NCBI GenBank assembly: GCA_964410945.1
Contig: CAYPJE010000009.1
Coordinates: forward strand, 26,159 to 90,158
Direction: 5' to 3'
Length of the DNA: 64,000 nt
Origin: CAYPJE01 sp964410945
Lineage (GTDB): Bacteria; Fidelibacterota; Marinisomatia; Marinisomatales; TCS56
Shown: one piece after another, positions 38,003 through 46,084 of the stretch
How positions within the stretch are numbered: the stretch's first letter is position 1
Layout: each line of letters opens with the position of its first letter
Notes under the pieces: model-generated
Told to the model about the DNA's origin: nothing
The model's input: the letters and a program-made list of their open reading frames with translations, nothing else
The model's database searches: none
Made by a program: the position numbers and the translations under genes

Positions 38003-38973
38003 TGGCAAAAATATTATTCTATGCAGAACAGCGTGATGGAGAACTACGGAAAACCGCCGGTGAGCTGGCTACAATAGCCAATCGCCTGGCCAAGGAATCC
38101 GGTGGTGAAGCCGTCGGAATGGTTATTGGTTCCAATATTGCCGACTGTGCCAACGGGTTGGGGCAATTTGGTGCCCCAAAAGCGGTCACTTTTAACGATG
38201 ATAGACTGGCTGCTTACTCCACAACAGCCTATGCCCAAGCCGTTAAAAAGGCAATTGACAGCGAACAGCCGGATGTGGTTTTGTTTGCCGCCTCGGCAGT
38301 GGGACGCGACCTTGCGCCTGCCGTGGCCGGTCTGGCTGGCACTGGTGTAAGTACTGACTGTACCAGCATTGGTTACGAGGCTGAACAACTCAGTATTCAA
38401 CGCCCGGCCTTCGCCGGAAAAGTATTGTTGAATATCGGTATTGATTCCGGGACTGGTTTTGTTTCCATGCGCCCTAACAGCTATCCGATTGTAGAAAATC
38501 CCACCACAATTTCGGTGGTAGAATTAGATGCGGGACTGGACGATTCTACTTTCAGCACCCGGGTCACTGATTTTGCCGCCTCAGCGGCTACCCGTCCGGA
38601 ATTGACCGAAGCGGAAATTATTGTTTCCGGTGGTCGCGGCATGGGCGGATCGGAACAGTATGAGGTGATCGAAAAAATGGCCGATACTCTCGGTGCTGCA
38701 GTTGGTGCCAGCCGGGCATCTGTGGATGCAGGATGGCGACCCCATAGTGACCAGGTCGGGCAGACTGGAAAAACCGTCTCCCCTTCCCTGTACATTGCTT
38801 GTGGTATATCCGGTGCAATCCAGCATCTGGCCGGTATGTCATCCAGTAAAGTGATCGTGGCGGTAAACAAAGATGCTGAAGCTCCGATTTTCAAGGCAGC
38901 TACCTACGGGATCGTCGGCGATCTTTTCGATGTGGTTCCGGTTCTGGATGAGGAGTTGAAAAAGATCCTTTGA
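38002..38973 (+). CDS. etfA: Electron transfer flavoprotein alpha subunit
   Basis: 323 residues. The C-terminal FAD domain has GGRGMGGSEQYEVIEKMAD, GASRASVDAGWRPHSDQVGQ-TGK and the signature AGMSSSKVIVAVNKDAEAPI. Forms the FAD-containing heterodimer with EtfB; standard length and domain order, no sign of an electron-bifurcating insertion. Followed by a tiny frame overlapping its stop. Confidence 0.96.
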   Translation: MAKILFYAEQRDGELRKTAGELATIANRLAKESGGEAVGMVIGSNIADCANGLGQFGAPKAVTFNDDRLAAYSTTAYAQAVKKAIDSEQPDVVLFAASAVGRDLAPAVAGLAGTGVSTDCTSIGYEAEQLSIQRPAFAGKVLLNIGIDSGTGFVSMRPNSYPIVENPTTISVVELDAGLDDSTFSTRVTDFAASAATRPELTEAEIIVSGGRGMGGSEQYEVIEKMADTLGAAVGASRASVDAGWRPHSDQVGQTGKTVSPSLYIACGISGAIQHLAGMSSSKVIVAVNKDAEAPIFKAATYGIVGDLFDVVPVLDEELKKIL

Positions 38974-39077
38974 ATTCAGCAATCTTAGCCAATCTGATGT
39001 TCATCATCGGGATCGTAGTCCTGATGTTGACCCTGCGGCACTGGTTGACAAAACCACGTAAAAAAGACGAAAAATAG
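38970..39077 (+). CDS. Candidate 35-residue single-span membrane protein overlapping etfA
   Basis: TTG at 38970 overlaps the etfA stop as TTGA, the same coupling pattern used elsewhere in this window (for example 12655-12658). The frame encodes a hydrophobic helix (ILANLMFIIGIVVLMLTL) followed by a strongly basic tail, HWLTKPRKKDEK, consistent with a positive-inside single-span protein. It ends at TAG 39077, directly before the palindrome. Small and without homology support, but the coupling, helix and charge pattern argue against chance. Confidence 0.45.
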   Translation: MNSAILANLMFIIGIVVLMLTLRHWLTKPRKKDEK

Positions 39078-39111
39078 ATGTAGGGACAAGATTCGAATCT
39101 TGTCCCTACAT
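39078..39111. repeat. REP palindrome, copy 1 (3' side of the RAYT gene)
   Basis: A 34-base perfect palindrome: arm ATGTAGGGACAAGATTC followed by its exact reverse complement. It is 13 bases from the end of the transposase gene. Copies with the same 28-base core occur at 39645 and 41134, and a variant at 60532. It also could act as a terminator for etfBA. Confidence 0.9.
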
Positions 39112-39123
39112 ATAAATATTAAT

Positions 39124-39621
39124 TCAATTAAACGGATTATCGTCGATTCGATTACAGTCCCGTTCCCAATTTTCCGGATTTGACAGAATATATTCACGGA
39201 TTTTCTCCAATGATTGCTCATCGCGAATCACGTGGTCATAATATGACCGCTGCCACTGAAAATCCGGATTAATTTCTTTCCTTATTTGCCGGGAAACATT
39301 TCTTTTAAATGTTGCTATTGCCCTTGGTATCAACATCTGTCGCCGGGAATTGATAACTTCTGAATGTTCTGCTTCATTTACCGCCAGAATTCCGTGTAAA
39401 TGATTTGGCATTATCTGGAAATCTTCGATTGTGACATTTTCAAACTGCTGTGGAATACGTCTCCAGTGCCAGTCCACAACCACCCCGCAAACTGATGGAA
39501 TAAATTTTTTCTTCCGCACCTTGCCTAAATATTCTATCATATTTTTAGTACAAATTGTGATAAAATAATATCCGGGCAAGGAATAATCATATTCCGGCAG
39601 ACGGTTTGGTTTACGATTCAT
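39124..39621 (-). CDS. REP-associated tyrosine transposase (RAYT), Y1/IS200-like
   Basis: 165 residues. The HUH motif is MPNHLHGI (His74, His76); the catalytic tyrosine is in SYYDHVIRDEQ (Tyr117 or Tyr118). N-terminal MNRKPNRLPEYDYSLPGYYF-ITICTKN is the usual RAYT start, so ATG 39621 is chosen; the frame opens to 39645, where the ATG touches the palindrome. RAYTs nick and move REP palindromes as single-stranded DNA, usually as single-copy domesticated genes. Both ends carry the same palindrome, so gene plus palindromes looks like an intact unit. Confidence 0.93.
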   Translation of the reverse strand: MNRKPNRLPEYDYSLPGYYFITICTKNMIEYLGKVRKKKFIPSVCGVVVDWHWRRIPQQFENVTIEDFQIMPNHLHGILAVNEAEHSEVINSRRQMLIPRAIATFKRNVSRQIRKEINPDFQWQRSYYDHVIRDEQSLEKIREYILSNPENWERDCNRIDDNPFN

Positions 39622-39644
39622 GTACCCCATATTATTATTCCCCA

Positions 39645-39672
39645 TAGGGACAAGATTCGAATCTTGTCCCTA
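39645..39672. repeat. REP palindrome, copy 2 (5' side of the RAYT gene)
   Basis: 28-base perfect palindrome TAGGGACAAGATTC plus reverse complement, identical in core to copy 1 and to the copy at 41134. Located between the RAYT start and the end of the T9SS-type protein gene. Confidence 0.9.
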
Positions 39673-39684
39673 CAAAAATATTCA

Positions 39685-41007
39685 TTATTTCAATAAAACC
39701 ATTTTACCGGTCATGAGTTTATAATCTGTTTTATCTCCAACTTTGATTTCATAAATATATGTTCCTGAAGAATAATCAGATGCATTAAATTTAACCATAT
39801 GTTCTCCTGGTTCTTGAACACCTTCTACTAATGTTTCTATATTTCTTCCTTGCATATTTATTATATCTATTTTAACATGTCCATCATAAGGCACATTATA
39901 AGGTATTGTTGTAGATGAGTTAAAAGGATTTGGATAGTTTTGTCCTAACATATAATTATGGCTTACAGAAACATTTTCATTATCAATATCTAATAATGTT
40001 GGTTCTATAATAGGCACATGTGATGGTTGAGAAGTTACTAAACCTGGATTAGTATATATATTTGACCATGAACCATTATCTTTATCCCATGCTAAAACAT
40101 TTATGTTTACTGGGTAGGCGGGATTTGAAGTGTTAGAAAAATCATGGATTCCTTGAATAACTAATCTATAATTATCTGGGAGAGTATTCATTAAATTATC
40201 TAAAGCTACCATTTGGTCTGTTTGAGGTTCTTTTGCCATCCATTTTCCTTCATCATCTGAATTTCCTATTTTGACAAAATAACAATTCATCATATGACCT
40301 ATATTCGTTGCCTTATCATAATATTTTAACATATACATTTTATTATTAAATCTGTTAAGATGATCTTGACTATATACATCAGGAATGTCATCTCCACTAT
40401 AATTTCCGTGATTTAACATATCTTGTGTTGAATATTGAACACAATCATAATTTTGTGAATCATATGCTACTGTATCTGCAGAGTCAATAGCAGCAATATT
40501 TGTATTCCAATCAACAACACCTTGACCAATTATTTGATTTCCATGGCCAGGCAAATGAGTTCCATAGGTTGTTAAATAGTTATATAATAAATCTATATCA
40601 GCTTGTTCAGAAGGTATTCCATTACCATCTATATCTGAAAAATCATTTTGAATATTATCGTTGAGCATGGCATAATAGTCATCAGGCCCGACAATACTGT
40701 CCTGGTTGACATCACCGCTGCCATAAGCAGCATGTAGATTTGTATTGGGCTGCAACCAGGGATTTAATATGTTGGCTTCATCTGGACCGCTTCTTTCCAG
40801 TAAACCTGAAGTAGATGTACAGTCATCAAAATCTGGTCCATATATCCTGTCGAAATCCACCAGATAGCCTGGAGCGTTTGTGGGCAGACCGAGTATCGTA
40901 TCCGGTAACCGATGGCCATGTTCTATTTCAACGTAATGTTCCTGGGCAGTAATGCACGTACAGCATAAAATAACTGATCCATATTTTACTAGTATTGATA
41001 AACGCAT
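39685..41007 (-). CDS. Secreted protein with dockerin-like motif and type IX (type A) sorting domain
   Basis: 440 residues. A signal peptide ends near CCTCITAQ. A dockerin/EF-hand-like segment lies at about 90-125 (GSGDVNQDSIVGPDDYYAML, FSDIDGNGIPS). The C-terminal domain is a textbook T9SS type A signal: LGQNYPNPFNSSTTIPYNV, then SGTYIYEIKVGDKTDYKLMT-GKMVLLK. This part should be removed or used for surface attachment after export. About the last 330 codons are much more AT-rich than the first 110 and than neighbouring genes, suggesting transfer or recombination. It lies between REP palindromes 39645 and 41134. Function of the middle region unknown. Confidence 0.82.
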   Translation of the reverse strand: MRLSILVKYGSVILCCTCITAQEHYVEIEHGHRLPDTILGLPTNAPGYLVDFDRIYGPDFDDCTSTSGLLERSGPDEANILNPWLQPNTNLHAAYGSGDVNQDSIVGPDDYYAMLNDNIQNDFSDIDGNGIPSEQADIDLLYNYLTTYGTHLPGHGNQIIGQGVVDWNTNIAAIDSADTVAYDSQNYDCVQYSTQDMLNHGNYSGDDIPDVYSQDHLNRFNNKMYMLKYYDKATNIGHMMNCYFVKIGNSDDEGKWMAKEPQTDQMVALDNLMNTLPDNYRLVIQGIHDFSNTSNPAYPVNINVLAWDKDNGSWSNIYTNPGLVTSQPSHVPIIEPTLLDIDNENVSVSHNYMLGQNYPNPFNSSTTIPYNVPYDGHVKIDIINMQGRNIETLVEGVQEPGEHMVKFNASDYSSGTYIYEIKVGDKTDYKLMTGKMVLLK

Positions 41008-41079
41008 TACTCACTCCCTCAGTAATAGCCACTGGAAATTTATACATCAATTGAAATAATTAGAACATTTATTCGTATT

Positions 41080-41161
41080 TGTAGGGACAAGCAGATTGAT
41101 TTACAATTTATAACCCCATTATATTATTTTCCATAGGGACAAGATTCGAATCTTGTCCCTA
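41080..41161. repeat. Internally deleted REP/RAYT element derivative with palindrome copy 3
   Basis: Starts with TGTAGGGACAAG (41080-41091), an exact half palindrome. The next 42 bases resemble the 5' end of the RAYT gene (39598-39644), then comes a complete 28-base palindrome (41134-41161), identical to copies 1 and 2. So it has the two ends of the RAYT unit with most of the gene missing, like a MITE. An alternative is that only the gene's 5' end and right palindrome were copied. Confidence 0.65.
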
Positions 41162-41177
41162 CATTTAATTAAAAAAA

Positions 41178-41241
41178 TAAGCAGGAAGCATTAGAACTGG
41201 GAGCGGGGGAAACAACCAGTTTTTAAGCGCTGTCCTGCTTA
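41178..41241. ncRNA. Candidate structured RNA or imperfect stem-loop upstream of a PAP2 gene
   Basis: Outer stem TAAGCAGGA (41178-41186) pairs with TCCTGCTTA (41233-41241), extended by AGC/GCT past one bulged base. An inner stem AACTGG (41195-41200) pairs with CCAGTT (41216-41221) around a G-rich 15-base loop. It lies 124 bases before the plus-strand PAP2 gene. It did not match a riboswitch class that I recognise. Strand is uncertain because the stems work on both strands. Confidence 0.35.
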
Positions 41242-41364
41242 ATTCTATTTGAAAATTACTTCAAATACGCAATTAGGTCAAGATATTTCTGAGTATTTTG
41301 TCTGAAAACTTTTTCCTGCTCAGAATCACTGGTTTAGAAGACTGGTAAAGTTAAATTTCCGGGT

Positions 41365-41976
41365 ATGATTGACTACCTGAATAAACTTGATCACCAGCTG
41401 TTTCATTTTCTGAATGACACAATCTCCAATCCGATCCTGGACTGGTTCATGCCGATAATAACCAATCAGGATTACTGGGCCGTCCCTATTATGCTCCTGT
41501 GGTTGTATCTGATAATCCGGGGTGGAAAACGGGGTAGGATCGCGGCTGTAATATTACTGGTATTTGTAGGCCTGACCGATATAATCGCCGCTCAGGTAAT
41601 CAAACCAATGGTGGGCCGTCTGCGACCAAGCCGCGAGATGCCGGAATTGATCAATCTGCTGGTAGGCCGTGGTGGAAAATACGGTTTTGTATCAAACCAT
41701 GCCGCCAATATGTTTGCCGCAGCTACCATTCTGGGGTATTTCTATCAACGCTGGCGCGGCTTGTTGTTGGGTCTGGCGGCCACTGTCGCATTCAGTCGGG
41801 TTTATGTGGGGGTGCATTTCCCCGGTGATGTTATCTGCGGAGCGGTTTTCGGGTATGTCATGGCCTGGACCGGTCTGACAATCTGGGTTATAATCAAAAT
41901 GCGGGAATTAAAACAGGGACGAACCTGGGTCTGGTATGAATCGAAAGACCCGGAAATCGATCAGGTTATTAATTAG
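41365..41976 (+). CDS. PAP2-family membrane phosphatase
   Basis: 203 residues, about six membrane segments. The three PAP2 motifs are visible: KPMVGRLRP (motif 1), SNHAANMF in place of PSGH (motif 2, His kept) and SRVYVGVHFPGD (motif 3). Members dephosphorylate phosphatidate, undecaprenyl diphosphate or lipid-A-like lipids in the inner membrane. The substrate here is unknown. Its last eight bases overlap the end of the convergent gene at 41969. Confidence 0.9.
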   Translation: MIDYLNKLDHQLFHFLNDTISNPILDWFMPIITNQDYWAVPIMLLWLYLIIRGGKRGRIAAVILLVFVGLTDIIAAQVIKPMVGRLRPSREMPELINLLVGRGGKYGFVSNHAANMFAAATILGYFYQRWRGLLLGLAATVAFSRVYVGVHFPGDVICGAVFGYVMAWTGLTIWVIIKMRELKQGRTWVWYESKDPEIDQVIN

Positions 41977-42283
41977 GCAGAGTACCCTTGGCCGGTTTTG
42001 GATTCACACCGAAAGGATTACCCGGGCTTTTTATCTCACCGTATTTTTCTTCATATTTACGGATATTATCCTGGAGGGCCAGCATATAGGCCTTGGCATG
42101 CGGGGGAGCCATTACGATTCGTGAGTGCACTTTGGCTTTGGCAACACCAGGTAAAATTTTAGTGAAGTCCATGATGAATTCGGCTGGTGAATGAGTTACA
42201 ACAACAAAATTAGCGTATTCGCCACCACTGACATCCTGATCTAATTCAATATTTATTTGCTGGGCCTGTTTTTTATCGTCCAT
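41969..42283 (-). CDS. DUF3467 family protein
   Basis: 104 residues. The sequence INIELDQDVSGGEYANFVVV-THSPAEFIMDF and RIVMAPPHAKAYMLALQDNI is DUF3467, a small family of unknown function common in FCB and delta-type bacteria. It starts 20 bases after the acidic zinc-ribbon gene and probably shares its transcript. No signal peptide; cytoplasmic. Confidence 0.88.
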   Translation of the reverse strand: MDDKKQAQQINIELDQDVSGGEYANFVVVTHSPAEFIMDFTKILPGVAKAKVHSRIVMAPPHAKAYMLALQDNIRKYEEKYGEIKSPGNPFGVNPKPAKGTLPN

Positions 42284-42303
42284 GGTACTCTCAAGATTAT
42301 TTA

Positions 42304-42693
42304 TTAAAAGCCTTCGAATTCCCGGCGGTTAAACTCTTCCCAGTCCTCTTCGATACCATCAAAATCATCATACTTGGGTTCATCATCGTCTTGCTGCTGG
42401 CTGGTATCCATTTCATTTTCATAAAGGCTGAAAGTATCCTTCTTCTGCTCAAATTCGGATGGATCGACATCCTCCTCATCGACCGGCTCCAGCCGTTCGA
42501 TATCTTCGCTGTACACATCGGCATCAAAGAAATCAAGATTCTTAACAATACCATGTGTCATCAGATACTCTAAGAAATCCAAATATTTACGATCGCGAAG
42601 ATCAGTTTTGCAAAATGGACAAGTCAGAGACTCTCTTAAATCATCCTCTTCAAGGGATGATTCACATGCGGGACATATTATACCTTCTAACAT
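42304..42693 (-). CDS. Acidic protein with N-terminal zinc ribbon, unknown function
   Basis: 129 residues. CPAC (about 8-11) and CPFC (about 25-28) form a likely zinc ribbon. The rest is strongly acidic (EPVDEEDVDPSEFEQ, DDDEPKYDDFDGIEEDWEEF). Zinc ribbon plus acidic tail suggests a protein that contacts nucleic-acid or translation machinery, but this is inference. Upstream of DUF3467 with a short gap. Confidence 0.7.
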   Translation of the reverse strand: MLEGIICPACESSLEEDDLRESLTCPFCKTDLRDRKYLDFLEYLMTHGIVKNLDFFDADVYSEDIERLEPVDEEDVDPSEFEQKKDTFSLYENEMDTSQQQDDDEPKYDDFDGIEEDWEEFNRREFEGF

Positions 42694-42765
42694 ACATTTT
42701 TTCCTGGAAAATCGGGCGGTAATATAAACGGTGTTATCTGCTTGGTCAATACTATTTATAGTTAA

Positions 42766-43995
42766 TTATTTTTTATCTGACCGTAATAGTTTCTCTTTCC
42801 GGCAAAGCCTGCTCAATAATTCAATCATTTCAGGCCCTATTTGTTTCCCCCGCCGATCTGCCACTTTCGTCGCCGTCTGTATAAATTTTTCAAAAACATA
42901 TAACTGGTTTTCTCGATGATGATAAAAAGTAAATGGGGAAATTCTGCCTGGTAACAACCCATCCCCGGCCACCATGCAGGCAGGCCCCATAATACCTCCG
43001 GTATTCAGTCTGGACAATATTGCCGTCTTACAGTGATCCCCCATAAACGTACCGATGTTTAACCGGCCGGTATCTACCTGTTCTCCATTTATATCCACTT
43101 TAACGTTCATATAATTATTTTTCAAATTACTGGTTGTAGTCCCTGCCCCCAGATTGACCCACTCCCCCAAATAGGAATCCCCCATAAAACCGAAATGGCT
43201 CTTATTGGATTTTCCCAGAATAATGGAGCGGCTGATTTCACCACCCAATCGGCAGTCAGGACCTGCTACGGTACCGGGACGGATAATCGTATTGGCGGCG
43301 ACAATGCAATTTTCCCCGATGTAAACCGGGCCTTCAATAGATACACCGGAACCGATCCGAACGCCGTCATCGATAATTACTGCTCCCGAGGATCCATCAA
43401 TACATACACCAGGTTTAATTTCCGCTGACGACGAAATAAGTATTGAATCCCGTTCAATCAACTGACAAGAATAATTATCTTCAGCCGGTTTTCGGTTGCA
43501 AAAATAATTCTGGTCGATCTCAATCGAATCATTGACCATGGATATCAGGTCCCACAGGTAAGCTGGTACCTCAATATCCATATCCTTGATAGAAACCTCA
43601 GGAATGGAATTGGAAAACGGTCCGCCCATTTGTAGCCATTTCATTCCATTGACCCGGGATAGATTTGCGGCAACAATTTTTTCACCGGAACGGTAGACTG
43701 CATCACCACTGTTAGCGATTCGATCCAATTCACCGGATGTCCACAATACATTACCCAGCAACCAGATACCGTCAGTAATAGAATCGGGATTTACATCCCA
43801 GCCAGTATTATCAGCCTGTACCACAGCTTTTAAATCATGCCGGACAAATAAGCCGATCTGTCCCTCCGGTACCGTGCGTTTAATACGTTCGAGGAATGTG
43901 AACGGCCCGGTGCGCAGGTCGAATACCGGGTGGGTCAAGGCCAATGGTTCAAAATTCAAGGCCTCCGGATCATCATATATGTAATATTGCATCAT
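42766..43995 (-). CDS. GlmU-like sugar-nucleotide acyltransferase/pyrophosphorylase-family protein (alternative bacterial GlmU type)
   Basis: 409 residues. It has the Bacteroidota-style GlmU-like architecture: N-terminal YYIYDDPEALNFEPLALTHP-VFDLRTG, a middle nucleotidyl-transferase-like region, and a left-handed beta-helix of hexapeptide repeats (about 200-370; GVRIGSGVSIEGPVYIGEN, NLGAGTTTSNLKNNY). It probably makes or modifies UDP-GlcNAc or a related sugar nucleotide for envelope synthesis. Its ATG overlaps the TGA of the preceding gene (ATGATG). Confidence 0.85.
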   Translation of the reverse strand: MMQYYIYDDPEALNFEPLALTHPVFDLRTGPFTFLERIKRTVPEGQIGLFVRHDLKAVVQADNTGWDVNPDSITDGIWLLGNVLWTSGELDRIANSGDAVYRSGEKIVAANLSRVNGMKWLQMGGPFSNSIPEVSIKDMDIEVPAYLWDLISMVNDSIEIDQNYFCNRKPAEDNYSCQLIERDSILISSSAEIKPGVCIDGSSGAVIIDDGVRIGSGVSIEGPVYIGENCIVAANTIIRPGTVAGPDCRLGGEISRSIILGKSNKSHFGFMGDSYLGEWVNLGAGTTTSNLKNNYMNVKVDINGEQVDTGRLNIGTFMGDHCKTAILSRLNTGGIMGPACMVAGDGLLPGRISPFTFYHHRENQLYVFEKFIQTATKVADRRGKQIGPEMIELLSRLCRKEKLLRSDKK

Positions 43996-44531
43996 AGCCC
44001 CAGTAGTTGTTGAAAACTCATGTAACCTTTTTCAATAAATGATTCCGGACGAATCCTGATTTCCAGATTATAGAACAGGTACGATAACTCGGATTTGAAA
44101 CCAAGCCGGAGCGGTGCTCTTGAACCGGCGGTAATTATTGCCGATTGAATATTAAATTGGCGATTCATATCTACTACCGCATCGTATTCCGATTTGAAAA
44201 TTCTCTGTCGGGCAAGCTCCTCCAGCCCGCCCCACCAGTTAAAATCATCATTGCTGTAATAAGTTAGTTTGGCCTGGTCATCTAACATGCTTTCATCGAA
44301 ACTTCCCTGCTTAGCTAATATGGCGGGATTTGTTGTAGAATCCTTGAGAATCGATTTCAGAAAAAACCGGGCCACGCGGTGATTGGTGGTGATTTCAGGG
44401 TAAATAATCAGAATCTTTTTGGGGCCAGCACTGGTACTGCGAATTGACAATGATTCATCTTTTTCAGGTTTCAACAGACCTTTGAACTGGTAATACTTCA
44501 GAAGGATATTTGTCCGAATTGGTAGTTTCAT
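43992..44531 (-). CDS. Heptosyltransferase-like small protein (DUF6913-like), unknown function
   Basis: 179 residues. KKILIIYPEITTNHRVARFF, YDAVVDMNRQFNIQSAIITA and GSRAPLRLGFKSE resemble the N-terminal Rossmann half of GT9 heptosyltransferases, but the C-terminal nucleotide-binding half is absent. Short FCB proteins of this type (DUF6913) are known, so it is likely complete and not truncated. Coupled to the GlmU-like gene by overlapping stop and start, which suggests an envelope-sugar role. Divergent from the biotin carboxylase gene 50 bases away. Confidence 0.65.
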   Translation of the reverse strand: MKLPIRTNILLKYYQFKGLLKPEKDESLSIRSTSAGPKKILIIYPEITTNHRVARFFLKSILKDSTTNPAILAKQGSFDESMLDDQAKLTYYSNDDFNWWGGLEELARQRIFKSEYDAVVDMNRQFNIQSAIITAGSRAPLRLGFKSELSYLFYNLEIRIRPESFIEKGYMSFQQLLGL

Positions 44532-44581
44532 AGGTCCAGAATATAACTTTTTCGCAATTTTGATACTGCTTAGTTTTAACC

Positions 44582-46084
44582 ATGTTTAAAAAGATTTTGG
44601 TAGCAAATCGGGGCGAGATCGCTATCCGGGTAATGCGAACCTGCCACGAAATGGGCATCCGGACAGTTGGAATTTACTCTGAAGCCGACCGGACCGCTCC
44701 CCATATACTGATGGCCGATGAAGCCTACCTGCTGGGACCGGCACCAGCTTCAGAAAGTTACCTGAAAATGGATCGAATAATTGAAATTGCCCGCTCAACC
44801 GGCGCCGATGCAATTCATCCCGGGTATGGATTCTTATCAGAAAACACTGTTTTCGCACGTACAATTCTTGAAAATGGCATCGGTTGGATCGGCCCACCGG
44901 CAGCGGCGATCAGGGATATGGGCGATAAAACACTGGCCCGCCAGATTGCAGCCAGGGCCGGTGTTCCCGTAGTACCAGGTCTGGAGCGCCCGCTCACCGA
45001 TAAAGATGATCCACAAACCATTGCCGCCAAAATCGGCTACCCCGTCCTGATCAAGGCCACTGGCGGTGGCGGCGGCAAGGGTATGCGAATCGTCAACAAT
45101 GAAAACGAACTTATCTCAGCCTTGGAACGGGCCCGTTCGGAAGCTGCCTCTTCTTTTGCCGATGACCGCATATACATCGAGAAATACCTGGCCGAACCAC
45201 ATCATATAGAAATTCAGGTTCTGGCTGATGAACAAGGCAACTGCATCGCACTTGGCGAACGGGAGTGCTCCGTGCAGCGCCGATACCAGAAAATAATTGA
45301 AGAATCACCTTCACCATTCATATCCACTGATTTGCGCGTGATGATGATGGAAAAAGCCATCGCGTTAACCAAATCGGTGCAATACGTTGGGGCGGGAACA
45401 GTCGAATTCCTGGTTGACAGTAACCATCAGGCCTATTTCCTGGAAATGAATACACGCCTGCAGGTTGAACATCCGGTGACCGAATTGATTACCGGTATCG
45501 ATCTGGTGCGGCAGCAAATAAGGATCGCCAGCGGATTACCGCTTGAACACAAACAATCGGATCTATCATTTCAGGGTCATGCCATCGAATGCCGGATTTA
45601 CGCCGAAGATGGATTCAACGATTTTACTCCATCGGTCGGTACTATTCATGAATTAGTCCTGCCAGACGGTTTTGGTGTCCGCCTTGATCATGGACTACGG
45701 GTAGGTGAAAAAATTACCCCTTATTATGACCCCCTGCTGGGCAAACTGATTGTACATGGCTCAACACGTTCCGGTGCTATATCAGGTATGCGGCGAGCTC
45801 TTTCGGAATTTCATATTGTCGGAGTGGAAACGGCAATTCCACTTTGCCTGGCAATTATGGATAATTCCAGTTTTCAGGATGGCCGATATAATACTCATTT
45901 TCTCACTACCGAGATGACTGACCTCTGTGACAGTCGATCACGAAGAATGGCCGAAAAGCGGCAGGTTGTATCAATGGCTGCCGGGGTTCACCAGCTATTA
46001 GCAAATGATAATTCAAAAGTCAGGAACGGAAGATCAAGCACCAGTAACTGGAAACAAAATGCGCGCCAGAAAGAACTGCAATGA
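44582..46084 (+). CDS. Biotin carboxylase subunit of an acyl-CoA carboxylase
   Basis: 500 residues. Biotin-carboxylase domains in order: MFKKILVANRGEIAIRVMRT, ATP-grasp loop KATGGGGGKGMRIV, FLEMNTRLQVEHPVTELITG and a C-terminal BC domain (IECRIYAEDGFNDFTPSVG). An extra C-terminal tail of about 50 residues is basic. It carboxylates biotin on the carrier protein encoded by the next gene, which overlaps by four bases. With methylmalonyl-CoA mutase nearby, propionyl-CoA carboxylase is the likeliest role; the carboxyltransferase is not in the window. Confidence 0.93.
   Translation: MFKKILVANRGEIAIRVMRTCHEMGIRTVGIYSEADRTAPHILMADEAYLLGPAPASESYLKMDRIIEIARSTGADAIHPGYGFLSENTVFARTILENGIGWIGPPAAAIRDMGDKTLARQIAARAGVPVVPGLERPLTDKDDPQTIAAKIGYPVLIKATGGGGGKGMRIVNNENELISALERARSEAASSFADDRIYIEKYLAEPHHIEIQVLADEQGNCIALGERECSVQRRYQKIIEESPSPFISTDLRVMMMEKAIALTKSVQYVGAGTVEFLVDSNHQAYFLEMNTRLQVEHPVTELITGIDLVRQQIRIASGLPLEHKQSDLSFQGHAIECRIYAEDGFNDFTPSVGTIHELVLPDGFGVRLDHGLRVGEKITPYYDPLLGKLIVHGSTRSGAISGMRRALSEFHIVGVETAIPLCLAIMDNSSFQDGRYNTHFLTTEMTDLCDSRSRRMAEKRQVVSMAAGVHQLLANDNSKVRNGRSSTSNWKQNARQKELQ

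Noticed and set aside
39078..39111. GATTCGAATC resembling a tRNA T-arm
   Set aside because: It is the centre of a perfect palindrome present several times; no acceptor, D or anticodon arms flank it. No tRNA or rRNA gene was found in the window.
38985..39221. 78-codon minus-strand frame across the palindrome and the end of the RAYT gene
   Set aside because: Runs through a palindrome and out of frame over RAYT; no support.
43992..44531. Gene considered as a truncated heptosyltransferase pseudogene
   Set aside because: Coupled start and stop with neighbours, intact frame and a known class of equally short FCB proteins argue that it is complete.
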